64,000 nucleotides of DNA, from positions 186,001 through 250,000 of the forward strand of contig NZ_QXCP01000009.1 of assembly GCF_003711805.1 (NCBI RefSeq), read 5' to 3'. Below are positions 39,481 to 57,795 of the stretch, in pieces. The notes under the pieces are model-generated. The model was not told where the DNA came from and did no database searches. It saw only the letters and a program-made list of their open reading frames with translations. Within the stretch, counting starts at the first letter, position 1. Every line of letters starts with the position of its first letter. This stretch comes from Brachybacterium sp. EE-P12 (lineage in GTDB: Bacteria > Actinomycetota > Actinomycetes > Actinomycetales > Dermabacteraceae). A program made the position numbers and the translations under genes.

Positions 39481-39494
39481 GCAGCACCGACCCC

Positions 39495-39537
39495 CACGAT
39501 GCCCCCGCGCCGAGAGCCTCGGCACGGGGGCATCGTG
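39495..39537 (+). terminator. Terminator of the stress-protein gene
   Basis: A 13-bp stem (CACGATGCCCCCG with its complement, 39495-39507 and 39525-39537) has a second 5-bp stem (CCGAG with CTCGG) nested inside. It begins 14 bases after the stop. Confidence 0.8.
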
Positions 39538-39638
39538 CCGCACGGGCGGAGGTCCTCCCCGGGCGGGACGGAGTCGCGGGCGGGAGCGCTCGGGCGGGCG
39601 CGCCCGGGGCGGGAGCGCTCGGGGCGGGAGCGGGCCGA

Positions 39639-39714
39639 TGGTCAGGTGCTGGCGCATGGCGTCCCAGTACGGCCATATAGCCGTAGTGGGACGCCATGCG
39701 CCAGCAGATGACCA
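39639..39714. repeat. Dispersed long palindrome, copy 2
   Basis: The 76-bp inverted repeat has 34 of 38 arm positions matching. Arms read TGGTCA-N2-TGCTGGCGCATGGCG and continue TCCCA-S-TACGG to an AT-rich centre at 39676/39677. It lies between two convergent genes, beyond the stress-protein terminator and before the tuf terminator. Confidence 0.95.
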
Positions 39715-39832
39715 GACACAGCGACCCGGGGCACGCCGGAGCGGGTGAGGTGGCACGGACCATCGACGAACCCCTCGGCGCCGCGCTGCAGCGGCCTCCC
39801 ACCGCATCATCGGCAGCGCCGTCCGGGCATGG

Positions 39833-39870
39833 GGAAGGCCCCGCACCGGCGAACCGGTGCGGGGCCTTCC
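39833..39870 (-). terminator. Terminator of tuf
   Basis: A 15-17 bp perfect stem (AAGGCCCCGCACCGG arm) with a four-base loop lies 55 bases past the tuf stop. It is the strongest terminator-like hairpin nearby. Confidence 0.85.
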
Positions 39871-39925
39871 TGTGCGCGGCGCCCCGGAGGGGCGAGCCGC
39901 GTCAGCGGGCGCTGGCCCGCTCAGA

Positions 39926-41113
39926 TCACTTGATGATCTTGGTGACGCGGCCGGAGCCCACGGTGCGGCCACCCTCACGGATGGCGAAGCCGAGGCCCTC
40001 CTCCATGGCGATCGGCTGGATGAGCTCGACCGTCATCTCGGTGTTGTCGCCGGGCATGACCATCTCGGTGCCCTCGGGCAGCGTGATGACGCCGGTGACG
40101 TCGGTGGTCCGGAAGTAGAACTGCGGACGGTAGTTCGAGTAGAACGGGTTGTGGCGGCCGCCCTCGTCCTTGGACAGGATGTAGACCTGCGCCTCGAAGT
40201 TGGTGTGCGGGGTGATGGAGCCCGGCTTCACCACGACCTGGCCGCGCTCGACGTCCTCGCGCTTGGTGCCGCGGAGCAGCAGGCCGCAGTTCTCGCCGGC
40301 CCACGCCTCGTCCATCTGCTTGTGGAACATCTCGATGCCGGTGACCGTGGTCTTCTGGGGCGCACGGATGCCGACGATCTCGATCTCGGAGTTGATCGCG
40401 AGCTTGCCGCGGTCCACCTTGCCGGTGACGACGGTGCCGCGACCCTGGATCGTGAAGACGTCCTCGATCGGCATGAGGAAGGGCTGGTCGAGGTCACGGA
40501 CCGGGTCCGGGATCTTCTCGTCCACCGCGTCCATGAGGTCCTCGACGGACTTGACCCACTTGGGGTCGCCCTCGAGCGCCTTGAGCGCGGAGACCTGGAT
40601 GACCGGCGCCTCCTCGTCGAAGCCCTGGGAGCCCAGCATCTCGCGGACCTCCATCTCGACGAGCTCGAGGATCTCCTCGTCCTCGACCATGTCGGACTTG
40701 TTGAGAGCGGCGAGCAGGTAGGGGACGCCGACCTGCTTCGCGAGCAGCACGTGCTCACGGGTCTGGGCCATGGGGCCGTCGGTGGCGGCGACCACGAGGA
40801 TGGCGCCGTCCATCTGCGCCGCACCGGTGATCATGTTCTTCACGTAGTCGGCGTGGCCGGGCGCGTCGACGTGCGCGTAGTGGCGCTTGTCGGTCTCGTA
40901 CTCGATGTGCGAGACGTTGATCGTGATGCCGCGCTGCTTCTCCTCGGGCGCGTTGTCGATCGTGTCGAAGTCACGCTTCTCGTTGAGCTCCGGGAACTTG
41001 TCGTACAGGACCTTGGAGATCGCGGCGCTCAGCGTGGTCTTGCCGTGGTCGACGTGACCGATGGTGCCGATGTTGACGTGCGGCTTGGTCCGCTCGAACT
41101 TGGCCTTGGCCAT
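39926..41113 (-). CDS. tuf: Elongation factor Tu
   Basis: The 395-residue GTPase delivers aminoacyl-tRNA to the ribosome. G motifs are visible: [21 protein letters not shown]. Domains 2 and 3 follow (from about residue 210), with the C-terminal [21 protein letters not shown] precedes the ATG. It is the last gene of the str operon, 124 bases after fusA, and is followed by a strong terminator. Confidence 0.98.
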   Translation of the reverse strand: MAKAKFERTKPHVNIGTIGHVDHGKTTLSAAISKVLYDKFPELNEKRDFDTIDNAPEEKQRGITINVSHIEYETDKRHYAHVDAPGHADYVKNMITGAAQMDGAILVVAATDGPMAQTREHVLLAKQVGVPYLLAALNKSDMVEDEEILELVEMEVREMLGSQGFDEEAPVIQVSALKALEGDPKWVKSVEDLMDAVDEKIPDPVRDLDQPFLMPIEDVFTIQGRGTVVTGKVDRGKLAINSEIEIVGIRAPQKTTVTGIEMFHKQMDEAWAGENCGLLLRGTKREDVERGQVVVKPGSITPHTNFEAQVYILSKDEGGRHNPFYSNYRPQFYFRTTDVTGVITLPEGTEMVMPGDNTEMTVELIQPIAMEEGLGFAIREGGRTVGSGRVTKIIK

Positions 41114-41237
41114 TGTGGTGTCCTCCTAGGACTTCTTCTCGTGGTACTTCTGGATCGGGATCGGATCCCCTCCGCGAGGAAGGGTTCCGAGGGAAGCGGG
41201 GGAACAGGAGAAGGAGCCTACCTGCTCCCCCGGCCTC

Positions 41238-43385
41238 TCACTCGCCCCGGGTCTTCGCGACGATCTCGTCAGCGATGCTGGACGGGACCTCCGCGTAGCT
41301 GTCGAACTGCATCGTGTACATCGCGCGACCCTGGGTCTTGGACCGCAGGTCGCCGACGTACCCGAACATCTCCGACAGCGGGACGAGAGCACGGACGATC
41401 TTGACCCCGCTCGCGTCCTCCATCGACTGGACCTGCCCGCGACGCGAGTTCAGGTCGCCGATGACATCTCCCATGTACTCCTCAGGAGTACGGACCTCGA
41501 CGTCCATGAGCGGCTCGAGGAGGACCGGCTGCGCCTTGCGCAGGGCCTCCTTGGCCGCCATGGAGCCGGCGATCTTGAAGGCCATCTCCGAGGAGTCGAC
41601 GTCGTGGTAGGCGCCGTCGAGCAGCGTGGCCTTCACGTTCACGACCGGGTAGCCGGCCATGATGCCGCCCTGGAGGGCGTCCTGGATGCCCGCGTCCACG
41701 CTCGGGATGTACTCGCGCGGGATGCGACCGCCGGTGACCTTGTTCTCGAACTCGTAGAACACGCCGTCCTCGGCATCGGTCAGCGGGCCGAAGGTGATCT
41801 GGACCTTCGCGAACTGGCCGGAGCCGCCGGTCTGCTTCTTGTGGGTGAAGTCGAACTTCTCCACCGTCCGCTTGATCGTCTCGCGGTAGGCCACCTGCGG
41901 CTTGCCGATGTTCGCCTCGACGTTGAACTCGCGGCGCATGCGGTCCACGAGCACGTCGAGGTGCAGCTCGCCCATGCCGCGGATGACGGTCTGGCCGGTC
42001 TCCTCGTCGAGCTCCACCTGGAAGGTCGGATCCTCCTTGGCGAGCTTCTGGATGGCCACGCCCAGCTTCTCCTGGTCGCCCTTGGTCTTGGGCTCGATGG
42101 CCACGGAGATCACGGGCTCCGGGAAGCTCATCGACTCCAGCTGGATCGGGTTCGCCGAATCGGTCAGGGTGTCACCGGTGGTGGTGTCCTTCAGGCCGAT
42201 GAACGCGTAGATGTGGCCGGCGAAGGCCTCGTCGACGGGGTTCTCCTTGTTGGAGTGCATCTGGAAGAGCTTCCCGACGCGCTCCTTCTTGCCGGTGGTG
42301 GCGTTGAGGATCTGCTCGCCCTGCTTGACCTGGCCCGAGTAGACGCGGACGTAGGTGAGCGACCCGAAGAACGGGTGCGCGGCGACCTTGAACGCGAGAC
42401 CCGAGAACGGCGCGTCCCAGTCCGCGGCGCGGGTCAGCTCGACCGACTCGTCGCCCGGCTTGTGGCCGACCATGTCGGGCACGTCCAGCGGCGAGGGCAG
42501 GTAGTCGACGACACCGTTCAGGACGGGCTGGACGCCCTTGTTCTTGAAGGCGGTGCCGCAGAAGACCGGGTAGGCCTCCGAGGAGATGGTGAGCCGGCGG
42601 ATGCCGGCCTTCAGCTCCTCGACCGTGAGGTCGCCGTCCTCGAGGTACTTGTCCATGAGCTCCTCGGAGCTCTCGGCGACGTCCTCGACGAGCTTGGCGC
42701 GGTACTCGTCGACGGTGTCCTGGAGGTCCTCCGGGATCGGGATCTCGCGCTGCCACTGGCCGAGCGCCGGATCACCCTTCTTGGAGTTGATCGCCTTCAT
42801 GTCCTCCTCGAGCGTCTCGGGCCACTCGTAGGCCTTCATCTCGACGAGATCGACGACGCCGCGGAAGTCGTTCTCCGCGCCGATCGGGACCTGCATGACC
42901 AGCGGCTTCGCGCCGAGGCGGTCGACGATCGTCTTCACGGTGAAGAAGAAGTCGGCGCCCAGCTTGTCCATCTTGTTGACGAAGCAGATGCGGGGGACGT
43001 CGTACTTGTCGGCCTGGCGCCAGACGGTCTCCGACTGGGGCTCCACGCCCTCCTTGCCGTCGAACACCGCGACGGCGCCGTCGAGCACGCGGAGCGAGCG
43101 CTCCACCTCGACGGTGAAGTCGACGTGGCCGGGGGTGTCGATGATGTTGATCTGGTTGTCGTGCCAGTAGCAGGTCGTCGCGGCCGACGTGATCGTGATG
43201 CCGCGCTCCTTCTCCTGCTCCATCCAGTCCATCGTGCCGGCGCCGTCATGGGTCTCGCCCATCTTGTAGTTCACGCCGGTGTAGAAGAGGATGCGCTCGG
43301 TCGTGGTGGTCTTGCCGGCATCGATGTGAGCCATGATGCCGATGTTGCGGACCTTGGTGAGGTCGCTGAGCACTTCGAGTGCCAC
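41238..43385 (-). CDS. fusA: Elongation factor G
   Basis: The 715-residue translocase GTPase shows [20 protein letters not shown] (P-loop), the DTPGHVDFT and NKMDKLGAD motifs and the five-domain length. The start is GTG at 43385 with AAAGG nine bases upstream. The open frame to 43481 would cover the intergenic hairpin and the rpsG stop, and is not used. It lies between rpsG and tuf. Confidence 0.97.
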   Translation of the reverse strand: MALEVLSDLTKVRNIGIMAHIDAGKTTTTERILFYTGVNYKMGETHDGAGTMDWMEQEKERGITITSAATTCYWHDNQINIIDTPGHVDFTVEVERSLRVLDGAVAVFDGKEGVEPQSETVWRQADKYDVPRICFVNKMDKLGADFFFTVKTIVDRLGAKPLVMQVPIGAENDFRGVVDLVEMKAYEWPETLEEDMKAINSKKGDPALGQWQREIPIPEDLQDTVDEYRAKLVEDVAESSEELMDKYLEDGDLTVEELKAGIRRLTISSEAYPVFCGTAFKNKGVQPVLNGVVDYLPSPLDVPDMVGHKPGDESVELTRAADWDAPFSGLAFKVAAHPFFGSLTYVRVYSGQVKQGEQILNATTGKKERVGKLFQMHSNKENPVDEAFAGHIYAFIGLKDTTTGDTLTDSANPIQLESMSFPEPVISVAIEPKTKGDQEKLGVAIQKLAKEDPTFQVELDEETGQTVIRGMGELHLDVLVDRMRREFNVEANIGKPQVAYRETIKRTVEKFDFTHKKQTGGSGQFAKVQITFGPLTDAEDGVFYEFENKVTGGRIPREYIPSVDAGIQDALQGGIMAGYPVVNVKATLLDGAYHDVDSSEMAFKIAGSMAAKEALRKAQPVLLEPLMDVEVRTPEEYMGDVIGDLNSRRGQVQSMEDASGVKIVRALVPLSEMFGYVGDLRSKTQGRAMYTMQFDSYAEVPSSIADEIVAKTRGE

Positions 43386-43437
43386 GGGCTTGTGCCTTTC
43401 TGGAGAACGGGTGCTGCAGGAGCCGCCGGGAGGCGAT

Positions 43438-43472
43438 CGGTGGGGCCCGCCCCGAAGGAGCGGACCCCACCG
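43438..43472 (-). promoter_or_regulatory. Strong hairpin between rpsG and fusA
   Basis: CGGTGGGG (43438-43445) pairs with CCCCACCG (43465-43472) and the stem continues inward to a GAAGG/CCTTC tip. It lies six bases past the rpsG stop, inside the str operon, and could partly terminate or act as a processing or stability element between rpsG and fusA. Confidence 0.6.
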
Positions 43473-43477
43473 TGCTC

Positions 43478-43948
43478 TCACCAGCGGTAGTGAGCGAAGG
43501 CCCGGTTGGACTCGGCCATCTTGTGAGTGTCCTCGCGGCGCTTGACAGCGGCGCCGAGGCCGTTGCTGGCGTCGAGGATCTCGTTCATCAGACGCTCGGT
43601 CATGGTGTTCTCGCGGCGCGCGCGGGAGTAGCTGACCAGCCAGCGCAGCGCGAGGGTGGTGGAGCGGCCGGGCTTGACCTCGATCGGCACCTGGTAGGTC
43701 GCACCGCCGACGCGGCGGGAGCGGACCTCGAGGGACGGCCGGATGTTGTCCAGCGCCTTCTTCAGGGTGACGACCGGGTCCTGGCCGTTCTTCTCACGGG
43801 CGCCCTCGAGCGCTCCGTAGACGATCCCCTCGGCGACGGTCTTCTTGCCGTCCAGGAGGATCTTGTTGATGAGCTGGGTGACGATCGGCGAGCCGTAGAC
43901 CGGGTCGACGACGAGCTGGCGCTTGGGAGCGGGGCCCTTACGAGGCAT
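43478..43948 (-). CDS. rpsG: 30S ribosomal protein S7
   Basis: The 156-residue S7 nucleates the 30S head and in E. coli represses the str operon. It begins [19 protein letters not shown] and carries the conserved [15 protein letters not shown] and [18 protein letters not shown] segments. Its ATG overlaps the rpsL stop (TAATG). Confidence 0.98.
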   Translation of the reverse strand: MPRKGPAPKRQLVVDPVYGSPIVTQLINKILLDGKKTVAEGIVYGALEGAREKNGQDPVVTLKKALDNIRPSLEVRSRRVGGATYQVPIEVKPGRSTTLALRWLVSYSRARRENTMTERLMNEILDASNGLGAAVKRREDTHKMAESNRAFAHYRW

Positions 43949-44322
43949 TACTTCTTCTCCTTCTTCGCGCCGTAGCGGGAGCGCGCCTGCTGGCGGCCCT
44001 TGACGGCCTGGGTGTCCAGGGCGCCTCGCACGATCTTGTAGCGGACACCGGGCAGGTCCTTCACACGGCCGCCGCGGACGAGCACGATCGAGTGCTCCTG
44101 CAGGTTGTGACCCTCACCGGGGATGTAGGCGGTGACCTCGACGCCGGTGGAGAGCTTCACGCGCGCGATCTTGCGCAGCGCGGAGTTCGGCTTCTTGGGG
44201 GTCTGGGTGTAGACGCGCGTGCAGACGCCGCGGCGCTGGGGAGACCCCTTGAGCGCAGGCGTCTTCGAGGCGGACGACCGGGCGTCCCGCCCCTTGCGCA
44301 CCAGCTGCTGGATAGTGGGCAC
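43948..44322 (-). CDS. rpsL: 30S ribosomal protein S12
   Basis: The 124-residue S12 monitors codon-anticodon pairing. The two streptomycin-sensitive lysines are present, in [11 protein letters not shown] and in [13 protein letters not shown], so the sequence predicts sensitivity at this target. The start is GTG at 44322, which gives the standard [12 protein letters not shown]-terminus. It heads the str operon behind a leader of about 310 bases. Confidence 0.98.
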   Translation of the reverse strand: MPTIQQLVRKGRDARSSASKTPALKGSPQRRGVCTRVYTQTPKKPNSALRKIARVKLSTGVEVTAYIPGEGHNLQEHSIVLVRGGRVKDLPGVRYKIVRGALDTQAVKGRQQARSRYGAKKEKK

Positions 44323-44540
44323 AGCTTCTCTTCCTGTTCGGCCACCGGGACTGTTCGTCCCGCTGGATCGACTTCTTCGACCGCTCGCGCGGCCTGCGAC
44401 CCGATCCGCCGCCCCATGGCCCGGGGCTCGGCGGGTCGACCCGCCCGCCAGGTGATGGCACCTGCCGGGCGTCCTGGAGGACCGTGATCGGTGCCCGCGG
44501 GCCGGGGCCGGGCCTGGCCGCCTTCTCGCTTTCGGGCACG

Positions 44541-44594
44541 CCGCGAGGATCCGCTCCTCGCGGGGGACTCCCCCGCCGCTCCGTGGAGCGGCGG
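44541..44594 (-). promoter_or_regulatory. Two consecutive perfect hairpins in the rpsL leader
   Basis: CCGCGAGGA pairs with TCCTCGCGG (44541-44563), and CCGCCGCTCC pairs with GGAGCGGCGG (44573-44594). Both lie in the first 90 bases of the predicted rpsL transcript and have no T tract. They may regulate or stabilise the str operon mRNA. Confidence 0.55.
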
Positions 44595-44638
44595 TCCTGT
44601 CCCGGTCACGACCAGAGGGCACTCCGGACGCGTCACAG

Positions 44639-44668
44639 ATTCTACTGACGCCCGCGCGGCAGGGTCAA
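44639..44668 (-). promoter_or_regulatory. str operon (rpsL) promoter
   Basis: On the minus strand TTGACC (44663-44668) and TAGAAT (44639-44644) are separated by 18 bases. This is one of the best promoter matches in the window. The start would be near 44632, about 310 bases before rpsL. Confidence 0.75.
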
Positions 44669-44759
44669 AGCTTCCGGAGTCTTCCGACGCAGATCACATG
44701 ACGGCATGTGGCCTGGAGCTTGCATCGGGGCGAACGGGCGAGGTAAGCCGCGCAGGACG

Positions 44760-44797
44760 CGACGAGCGCGCCGCCCTCGTGGGCGGCGCGCTCGTCG
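44760..44797 (-). terminator. Terminator of the rpf gene
   Basis: A perfect 17-bp stem (44760-44776 with 44781-44797) closes a four-base loop, about 90 bases past the rpf stop. It separates rpf from the rpsL promoter. Confidence 0.85.
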
Positions 44798-44883
44798 GCG
44801 GTGGAGATGACCGTGCGGTCGATCAGCAGCGTTCTTGCGCTGATCTCCTATCTCTCGTCCCTCGCGATACGTCGATCAGCAGG

Positions 44884-50506
<5,623 letters not shown>

Positions 50507-50625
50507 AGGTGTCCTTCTCTCGATCGGAAGTCGTGGTGTCTGAGGGAACGGGGGTCGAGGGCGGGGCCGGGAGGGGTCTCAGGGGCGGCGGGCGCCGCGC
50601 GGGATCCCTCCCGGTCCCCCGTCCG

Positions 50626-54114
<3,489 letters not shown>

Positions 54115-54237
54115 AGGGGGGTCCTTCCACAGGCCGATGACGGAATCCCAGGCGCGGCGAACACCCGTCAGGCGGTGGAGCGAACGGTGTCGAGATCAGG
54201 CGACGGAACCCACGGGAGACGCACAGCGCAAGGACCG

Positions 54238-54266
54238 AGCATACACAAAATCGCGGATGGAGACAA
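54238..54266 (-). promoter_or_regulatory. rpoBC promoter
   Basis: On the minus strand TTGTCT (54261-54266) and TATGCT (54238-54243) are separated by exactly 17 bases. The start would be near 54231. This gives rpoBC a promoter separate from the rplJL promoter. Confidence 0.75.
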
Positions 54267-54613
54267 GGCCCCCTGAGGAGCCGTTCCATCCGCGTCGGCC
54301 GCTATATGCCTGGCGCGGGGGTTCTTCGTCGGCGCTTCCTGCCCGTCTGGCTCGACCGGCCCGGCGGTGTCATCACACCGGGCACATGCGGCAGGAACAG
54401 CCCCGTACGGGAAAAAGTGTGGCGGGAAATCTCGGCGCAGTCAAGCAGGCGGGGCCGACGGCGCGCTGTCGCGCCACGTCAGAGGCGGATCGCGCGCGTC
54501 GCCGCGGGTCGGTGCGCGCGCTCCACGCCGTGCGAGCACGGCTCAGGGCGGTGGCCGCGAGGCGCCTCTTCCCGCGGCCCCGTGGACGCACGCCCCTCCC
54601 CCGAGCATGCGGA

Positions 54614-54644
54614 AGGGCCGCCCCGCGCGATGCGGGACGGCCCT
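54614..54644 (-). terminator. Hairpin after rplL
   Basis: AGGGCCG pairs with CGGCCCT at the base and CCCGC with GCGGG within (54614-54644). It lies about 60 bases past the rplL stop and probably terminates or attenuates rplJL transcription before rpoB. Confidence 0.75.
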
Positions 54645-54701
54645 CCTCGGAGCAGTGCGACTGCCGTCAGGTGAGGCGCACACCGGGGCGTGCGCCGGAG
54701 A

Positions 54702-55091
54702 TCACTTGACGGAGACGGTCGCGCCGGCCTCCTCGAGCTTCGCCTTGGCGGCGTCGGCGTCCTCCTGCTTGACACCCTCGAGGACGGGCTTGGGGGCCTC
54801 GTCGACGAGCGCCTTGGCCTCCTTCAGACCGAGGGAGGTCAGGCCGCGCACCTCCTTGATGACGGCGATCTTCGCGGAGCCGGCCGACTCGAGGATGACG
54901 TCGAACTCGGTCTTCTCCTCCTCGGCGGCGGCCTCGCCACCACCGGCGGCGGGAGCGGCACCGGCGACGGCCACGGGGGCGGCGGCGGTGACGTCGAAGA
55001 CCTCCTCGAACTGCTTCACGAACTCGGAGAGCTCGATGAGGGACATCTCCTTGAAAGCTTCGATGAGCTCGTCGTTGCTGAGCTTCGCCAT
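54702..55091 (-). CDS. rplL: 50S ribosomal protein L7/L12
   Basis: The 129-residue stalk protein recruits translation factors. It has the N-terminal dimerisation helix pair ([24 protein letters not shown]), an Ala/Gly/Pro hinge and the C-terminal factor-binding domain ([41 protein letters not shown]). GGAAGGA precedes the ATG. It follows rplJ by 147 bases. Confidence 0.98.
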   Translation of the reverse strand: MAKLSNDELIEAFKEMSLIELSEFVKQFEEVFDVTAAAPVAVAGAAPAAGGGEAAAEEEKTEFDVILESAGSAKIAVIKEVRGLTSLGLKEAKALVDEAPKPVLEGVKQEDADAAKAKLEEAGATVSVK

Positions 55092-55238
55092 GAGGGCGTT
55101 CCTTCCTGTAGGCGGGACCTGCGTCCCTGCGGTGTTGGAGCGGCGCTCGCGCGCCAGGTCATGCGGTCCGGTTGCTCCGACGGGGCAGCCGGTGGACAGC
55201 GCTGAGGCTGTGGTGCGGAATCCGCTGAGCGGTTCTGC

Positions 55239-55757
55239 TCAGGCGGCTTCCTGCTTGGCCCGCAGCGCGTCCACGGTGCGCGCCGTCTTGGACAGCGGCG
55301 CAGCGAACACTGCGGCGGCCTTGGACATCGACGCCTTCATGGCGCCGGCGGCCTTGGCCAGCAGGACCTCGCGGGACTCGAGGTCCGCGAGCTTCTGGAC
55401 GTCCTCCTGCGAGAGCAGCTTGCCCTCGAAGTAGCCGGACTTGACCACGAGGTTCTCGTGGGTCTTGGCGAAGTCACGCAGAGCCTTCGCAGGCATCACC
55501 GGCTCGCCCTTGATGAAGGCGATCGCGGTCGGCCCGCTGAGCGTGCCGTCGAACACGTCGATGCCGGCCTCGCGAGCGGCGATCTCCGTGAGCGTGTTCT
55601 TCACCACGGCGTAGGTCGTCTCGGAACCCAGCGCACGACGGAGCTCCTTGAGCTCCCCCACGCTGAGCCCGCGATACTCGGTGATGACGGCGGCGTCGGA
55701 GGTGCGGAACATGTCCGCGATCTCCGCGACGGCGTCCACCTTCTCGGGATTCGCCAT
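55239..55757 (-). CDS. rplJ: 50S ribosomal protein L10
   Basis: The 172-residue stalk base protein holds L7/L12 dimers and represses its own mRNA. It begins [35 protein letters not shown] and ends with an Ala-rich helix. ATG at 55757 has AAGGAGG upstream. The frame is open well upstream, but that part covers the L10 leader. The gene has a leader of about 230 bases with an attenuator hairpin. Confidence 0.97.
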   Translation of the reverse strand: MANPEKVDAVAEIADMFRTSDAAVITEYRGLSVGELKELRRALGSETTYAVVKNTLTEIAAREAGIDVFDGTLSGPTAIAFIKGEPVMPAKALRDFAKTHENLVVKSGYFEGKLLSQEDVQKLADLESREVLLAKAAGAMKASMSKAAAVFAAPLSKTARTVDALRAKQEAA

Positions 55758-55985
55758 GGCCCTCCTTCCAGAGGTCTCTCGCCACCGGGTGAAGGAGCCC
55801 TGGGAAGGGAAAAGGCCTCGACACGCAGGTGTCGAGGCCAGCACGCACGATCCGGCTCCCCGGGAGCTGCTGCTCCGCGGAGGGCGCGACCGTGCGGGTC
55901 GCGTTCGTCCACCTGCGCAGGCCGTCCCCTCGGGACTTCTTCGGACGCTCCCCGGGCGGAGAGCGACGACCGGCGGTCTTCGGTA
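55758..55985 (-). ncRNA. Ribosomal protein L10 leader with attenuator
   Basis: This is the 5' untranslated region of rplJL and matches the L10 leader concept: long, structured, and containing an intrinsic terminator (55810-55839) about 55 bases before the rplJ start. The segment next to the start has GGTGGCGAGAGACC and GAAGGAGGGCC, which could pair alternatively with the L10-binding region. A TACGCT box at 55991-55996 would be its -10. The call rests on position and the terminator, not on a covariance-model hit. Confidence 0.6.
55810..55839 (-). terminator. Attenuator terminator in the rplJ leader
   Basis: A perfect 11-bp stem (GGCCTCGACAC with GTGTCGAGGCC) and four-base loop is followed on the minus strand by TTTT. 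It is the only hairpin in the window with a real T tract of this kind, and it lies before, not after, its gene. Confidence 0.85.
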
Positions 55986-56233
55986 GGTCCAGCGTAGTGC
56001 AGCCGGGCCGTTGCACGCCATGGCGAGAGCGGCGGTCTGCGTCACAGTTCCACGGCGGGTGCAGCCGAGCGGGGCGGGTCCGGGCAGTTCTTCGACGACC
56101 TGTTCCGCATTCCTGGTCCATCTCGTCGAAGAACTCTGTGCCTGCGCCCCTGGGCGTGCGGCCGACCGGGGAGGCAGGCGCCTCGGCCCGGGACGAGGGC
56201 GTCTCGCCCGCTCCGGCATGCCCCGCCCCCTGC

Positions 56234-56315
56234 GGATGGTCATCTGCTGGCGCATGGCGTCCCAGTACGGTGATATCACCGCAGTGGTACGCCATACGCC
56301 ACCACCTGACCATCC
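56234..56315. repeat. Dispersed long palindrome, copy 3
   Basis: The 82-bp inverted repeat has 34 of 41 arm positions matching, centred at 56274/56275 with a perfect TGATATCA centre. It shares arm sequence TGGTCATCTGCTGGCGCATG and onward with the other two copies. It lies 22 bases beyond the rplA terminator and upstream of the rplJ leader promoter. Confidence 0.95.
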
Positions 56316-56336
56316 TCCTCCCCCGCCCGGACAGCA

Positions 56337-56373
56337 CGACGCCCCGCCCACCGCTGGGGTGGACGGGGCGTCG
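56337..56373 (-). terminator. Terminator of rplKA
   Basis: A 10-bp perfect stem (CGACGCCCCG with CGGGGCGTCG) with further inner pairs lies 22 bases past the rplA stop. Confidence 0.8.
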
Positions 56374-56395
56374 GGATGCGGCGGCAGAAGCGCGC

Positions 56396-57115
56396 TCAGG
56401 CCTCGTCGGTGTCCTCGAGGAGGTTGCGGGTGCGGTTCACGTCGACCGGGATGCCGGGGCCCATGGTGGTGGACACCGTGATCTTCGTGATGTAGCGGCC
56501 CTTCGAGGCGGACGGCTTGAGACGCAGGATCTCGTCCAGCGCCGCGACGTAGTTCTCGACGAGCTGCTGGTCGGAGAAGGAGACCTTGCCGACGATGTAG
56601 TGCAGGTTCGCCGCACGGTCGGTGCGGAACTCGATCTTGCCGCCCTTGATGTCGTTCACAGCCTTGGTGACGTCCATGGTCACGGTGCCGGTCCTCGGGT
56701 TCGGCATGAGGCCGCGGGGGCCGAGCACGCGGCCCAGCTTGCCGACCTTGCCCATGAGGTTCGGCGTCGCCACGGCGGCGTCGAAGTCGGTCCAGCCGCC
56801 GGCGACCTTCTCGATGAGGTCGTCGTCGCCGACCTCGTCGGCGCCCGCCGCGAGAGCGGCCTCGGCCTGCGCTCCGGTCGCGAAGACGATGACCCGGGCG
56901 GTCTTGCCGGTGCCGTTGGGCAGGTTGACGGTGCCGCGCACCATCTGGTCCGCCTTGCGGGGGTCGACGCCCAGGCGCATCGAGACCTCGACGGAGGCGT
57001 CGAACTTCGCCGGGGAGGACTTCTGCGCGAGGCGCAGCGCGTCCAGCGGGGAGTACGTGCGGCCCTCTTCGATCAGCGCCGCACCGTTCTTGTAAGCCTT
57101 GCTACGGAATGCCAT
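56396..57115 (-). CDS. rplA: 50S ribosomal protein L1
   Basis: The 239-residue L1 forms the mobile stalk near the E site and autogenously represses rplKA in other bacteria. It shows [34 protein letters not shown], the signature [28 protein letters not shown], and a normal C-terminus. It follows rplK by five bases and ends at a strong terminator. Confidence 0.98.
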   Translation of the reverse strand: MAFRSKAYKNGAALIEEGRTYSPLDALRLAQKSSPAKFDASVEVSMRLGVDPRKADQMVRGTVNLPNGTGKTARVIVFATGAQAEAALAAGADEVGDDDLIEKVAGGWTDFDAAVATPNLMGKVGKLGRVLGPRGLMPNPRTGTVTMDVTKAVNDIKGGKIEFRTDRAANLHYIVGKVSFSDQQLVENYVAALDEILRLKPSASKGRYITKITVSTTMGPGIPVDVNRTRNLLEDTDEA

Positions 57116-57120
57116 CGTTC

Positions 57121-57552
57121 TCAGCCCTCCACCGTGATGCCCATGGAACGAGCGGTGCCCTCGACGATCTTCGCCGCGGCCTCGATGTCGTTCGCGTTCA
57201 GATCAGGCATCTTGGTCTCCGCGATCTCGCGGACCTGAGCCTGGGTGATCTTGCCGACCTTGTCGGTGTGCGGCGTCGAGGAGCCCTTCTGCAGGCCGGC
57301 GGCCTTCTTGATGAGCTCAGCGGCCGGCGGGGTCTTCGTGATGAAGGTGAACGAGCGGTCCTCGTAGACCGTGATCTCGACGGGGATGATGTTGCCACGC
57401 TGATCGGCGGTGCGATCGTTGTAGGCCTTCACGAACTCCATCATGTTCACGCCGGCGGCGCCGAGCGCGGGACCCACGGGCGGCGCAGGTGTGGCCTGGC
57501 CGGCCTGGATCTGGAGCTTGATGATGCTCGCGATCTTCTTCTTGGGAGCCAT
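57121..57552 (-). CDS. rplK: 50S ribosomal protein L11
   Basis: The 143-residue L11 binds the GTPase-associated centre and is needed for RelA sensing; its rRNA site is the thiostrepton target. It has [32 protein letters not shown] and the C-terminal [12 protein letters not shown]. Its start at 57552 is followed by rplA in the usual rplK-rplA pair. Confidence 0.98.
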   Translation of the reverse strand: MAPKKKIASIIKLQIQAGQATPAPPVGPALGAAGVNMMEFVKAYNDRTADQRGNIIPVEITVYEDRSFTFITKTPPAAELIKKAAGLQKGSSTPHTDKVGKITQAQVREIAETKMPDLNANDIEAAAKIVEGTARSMGITVEG

Positions 57553-57766
57553 TGACTCTTCCTCACTGTGGTGTGGTCCGGGCGGAGCTCATCACGCGCT
57601 CCTCCCACTGCGGGACCCGTGCGCCCACGGCGGCTCGGGTCCGGGATGCGACGCTACCTGCACGTCGCGGCGGCGTCGACCCGGATCGGGGGTGATCCTG
57701 GTCGTATCCGCGCGGCCGGGGCCGCACGTCGCCGCGGATCCGCGAGGCGGATCGGTTCATGGGGAC

Positions 57767-57785
57767 CCGGGCCGGCGCGGCCCGG
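57767..57785 (-). terminator. Possible hairpin after nusG
   Basis: CCGGGCCG pairs with CGGCCCGG around a three-base loop, 11 bases past the nusG stop. It may be a weak terminator in the 243-base nusG-rplK gap, which otherwise shows nothing clear. Confidence 0.4.
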
Positions 57786-57795
57786 ATCCGGGGGC

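Larger units (their letters stand above)
39481..39925. other. Convergent noncoding gap between stress-protein gene and tuf
   Basis: The 445 bases contain the two facing terminators (39495-39537, 39833-39870), palindrome copy 2 and a short GC-rich direct repeat (CGGGAGCGCTCGG, twice, near 39580-39625). No gene is supported. Confidence 0.7.
44323..44883. other. rpsL leader and convergent-free gap to rpf
   Basis: The 561 bases hold the long rpsL leader with two perfect hairpins, the rpsL promoter at 44639-44668 and the rpf terminator at 44760-44797. No gene is supported. Confidence 0.75.
54115..54701. other. Noncoding gap between rplL and rpoB
   Basis: The 587 bases contain the hairpin after rplL (54614-54644) and the rpoB promoter (54238-54266), giving an rpoB leader of about 117 bases. 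Between them I see no supported gene. Confidence 0.7.
55986..56395. other. Noncoding gap between rplA and the rplJ leader
   Basis: The region holds the rplJ -10 box (55991-55996), palindrome copy 3 and the rplA terminator (56337-56373). I see no gene. Confidence 0.65.
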
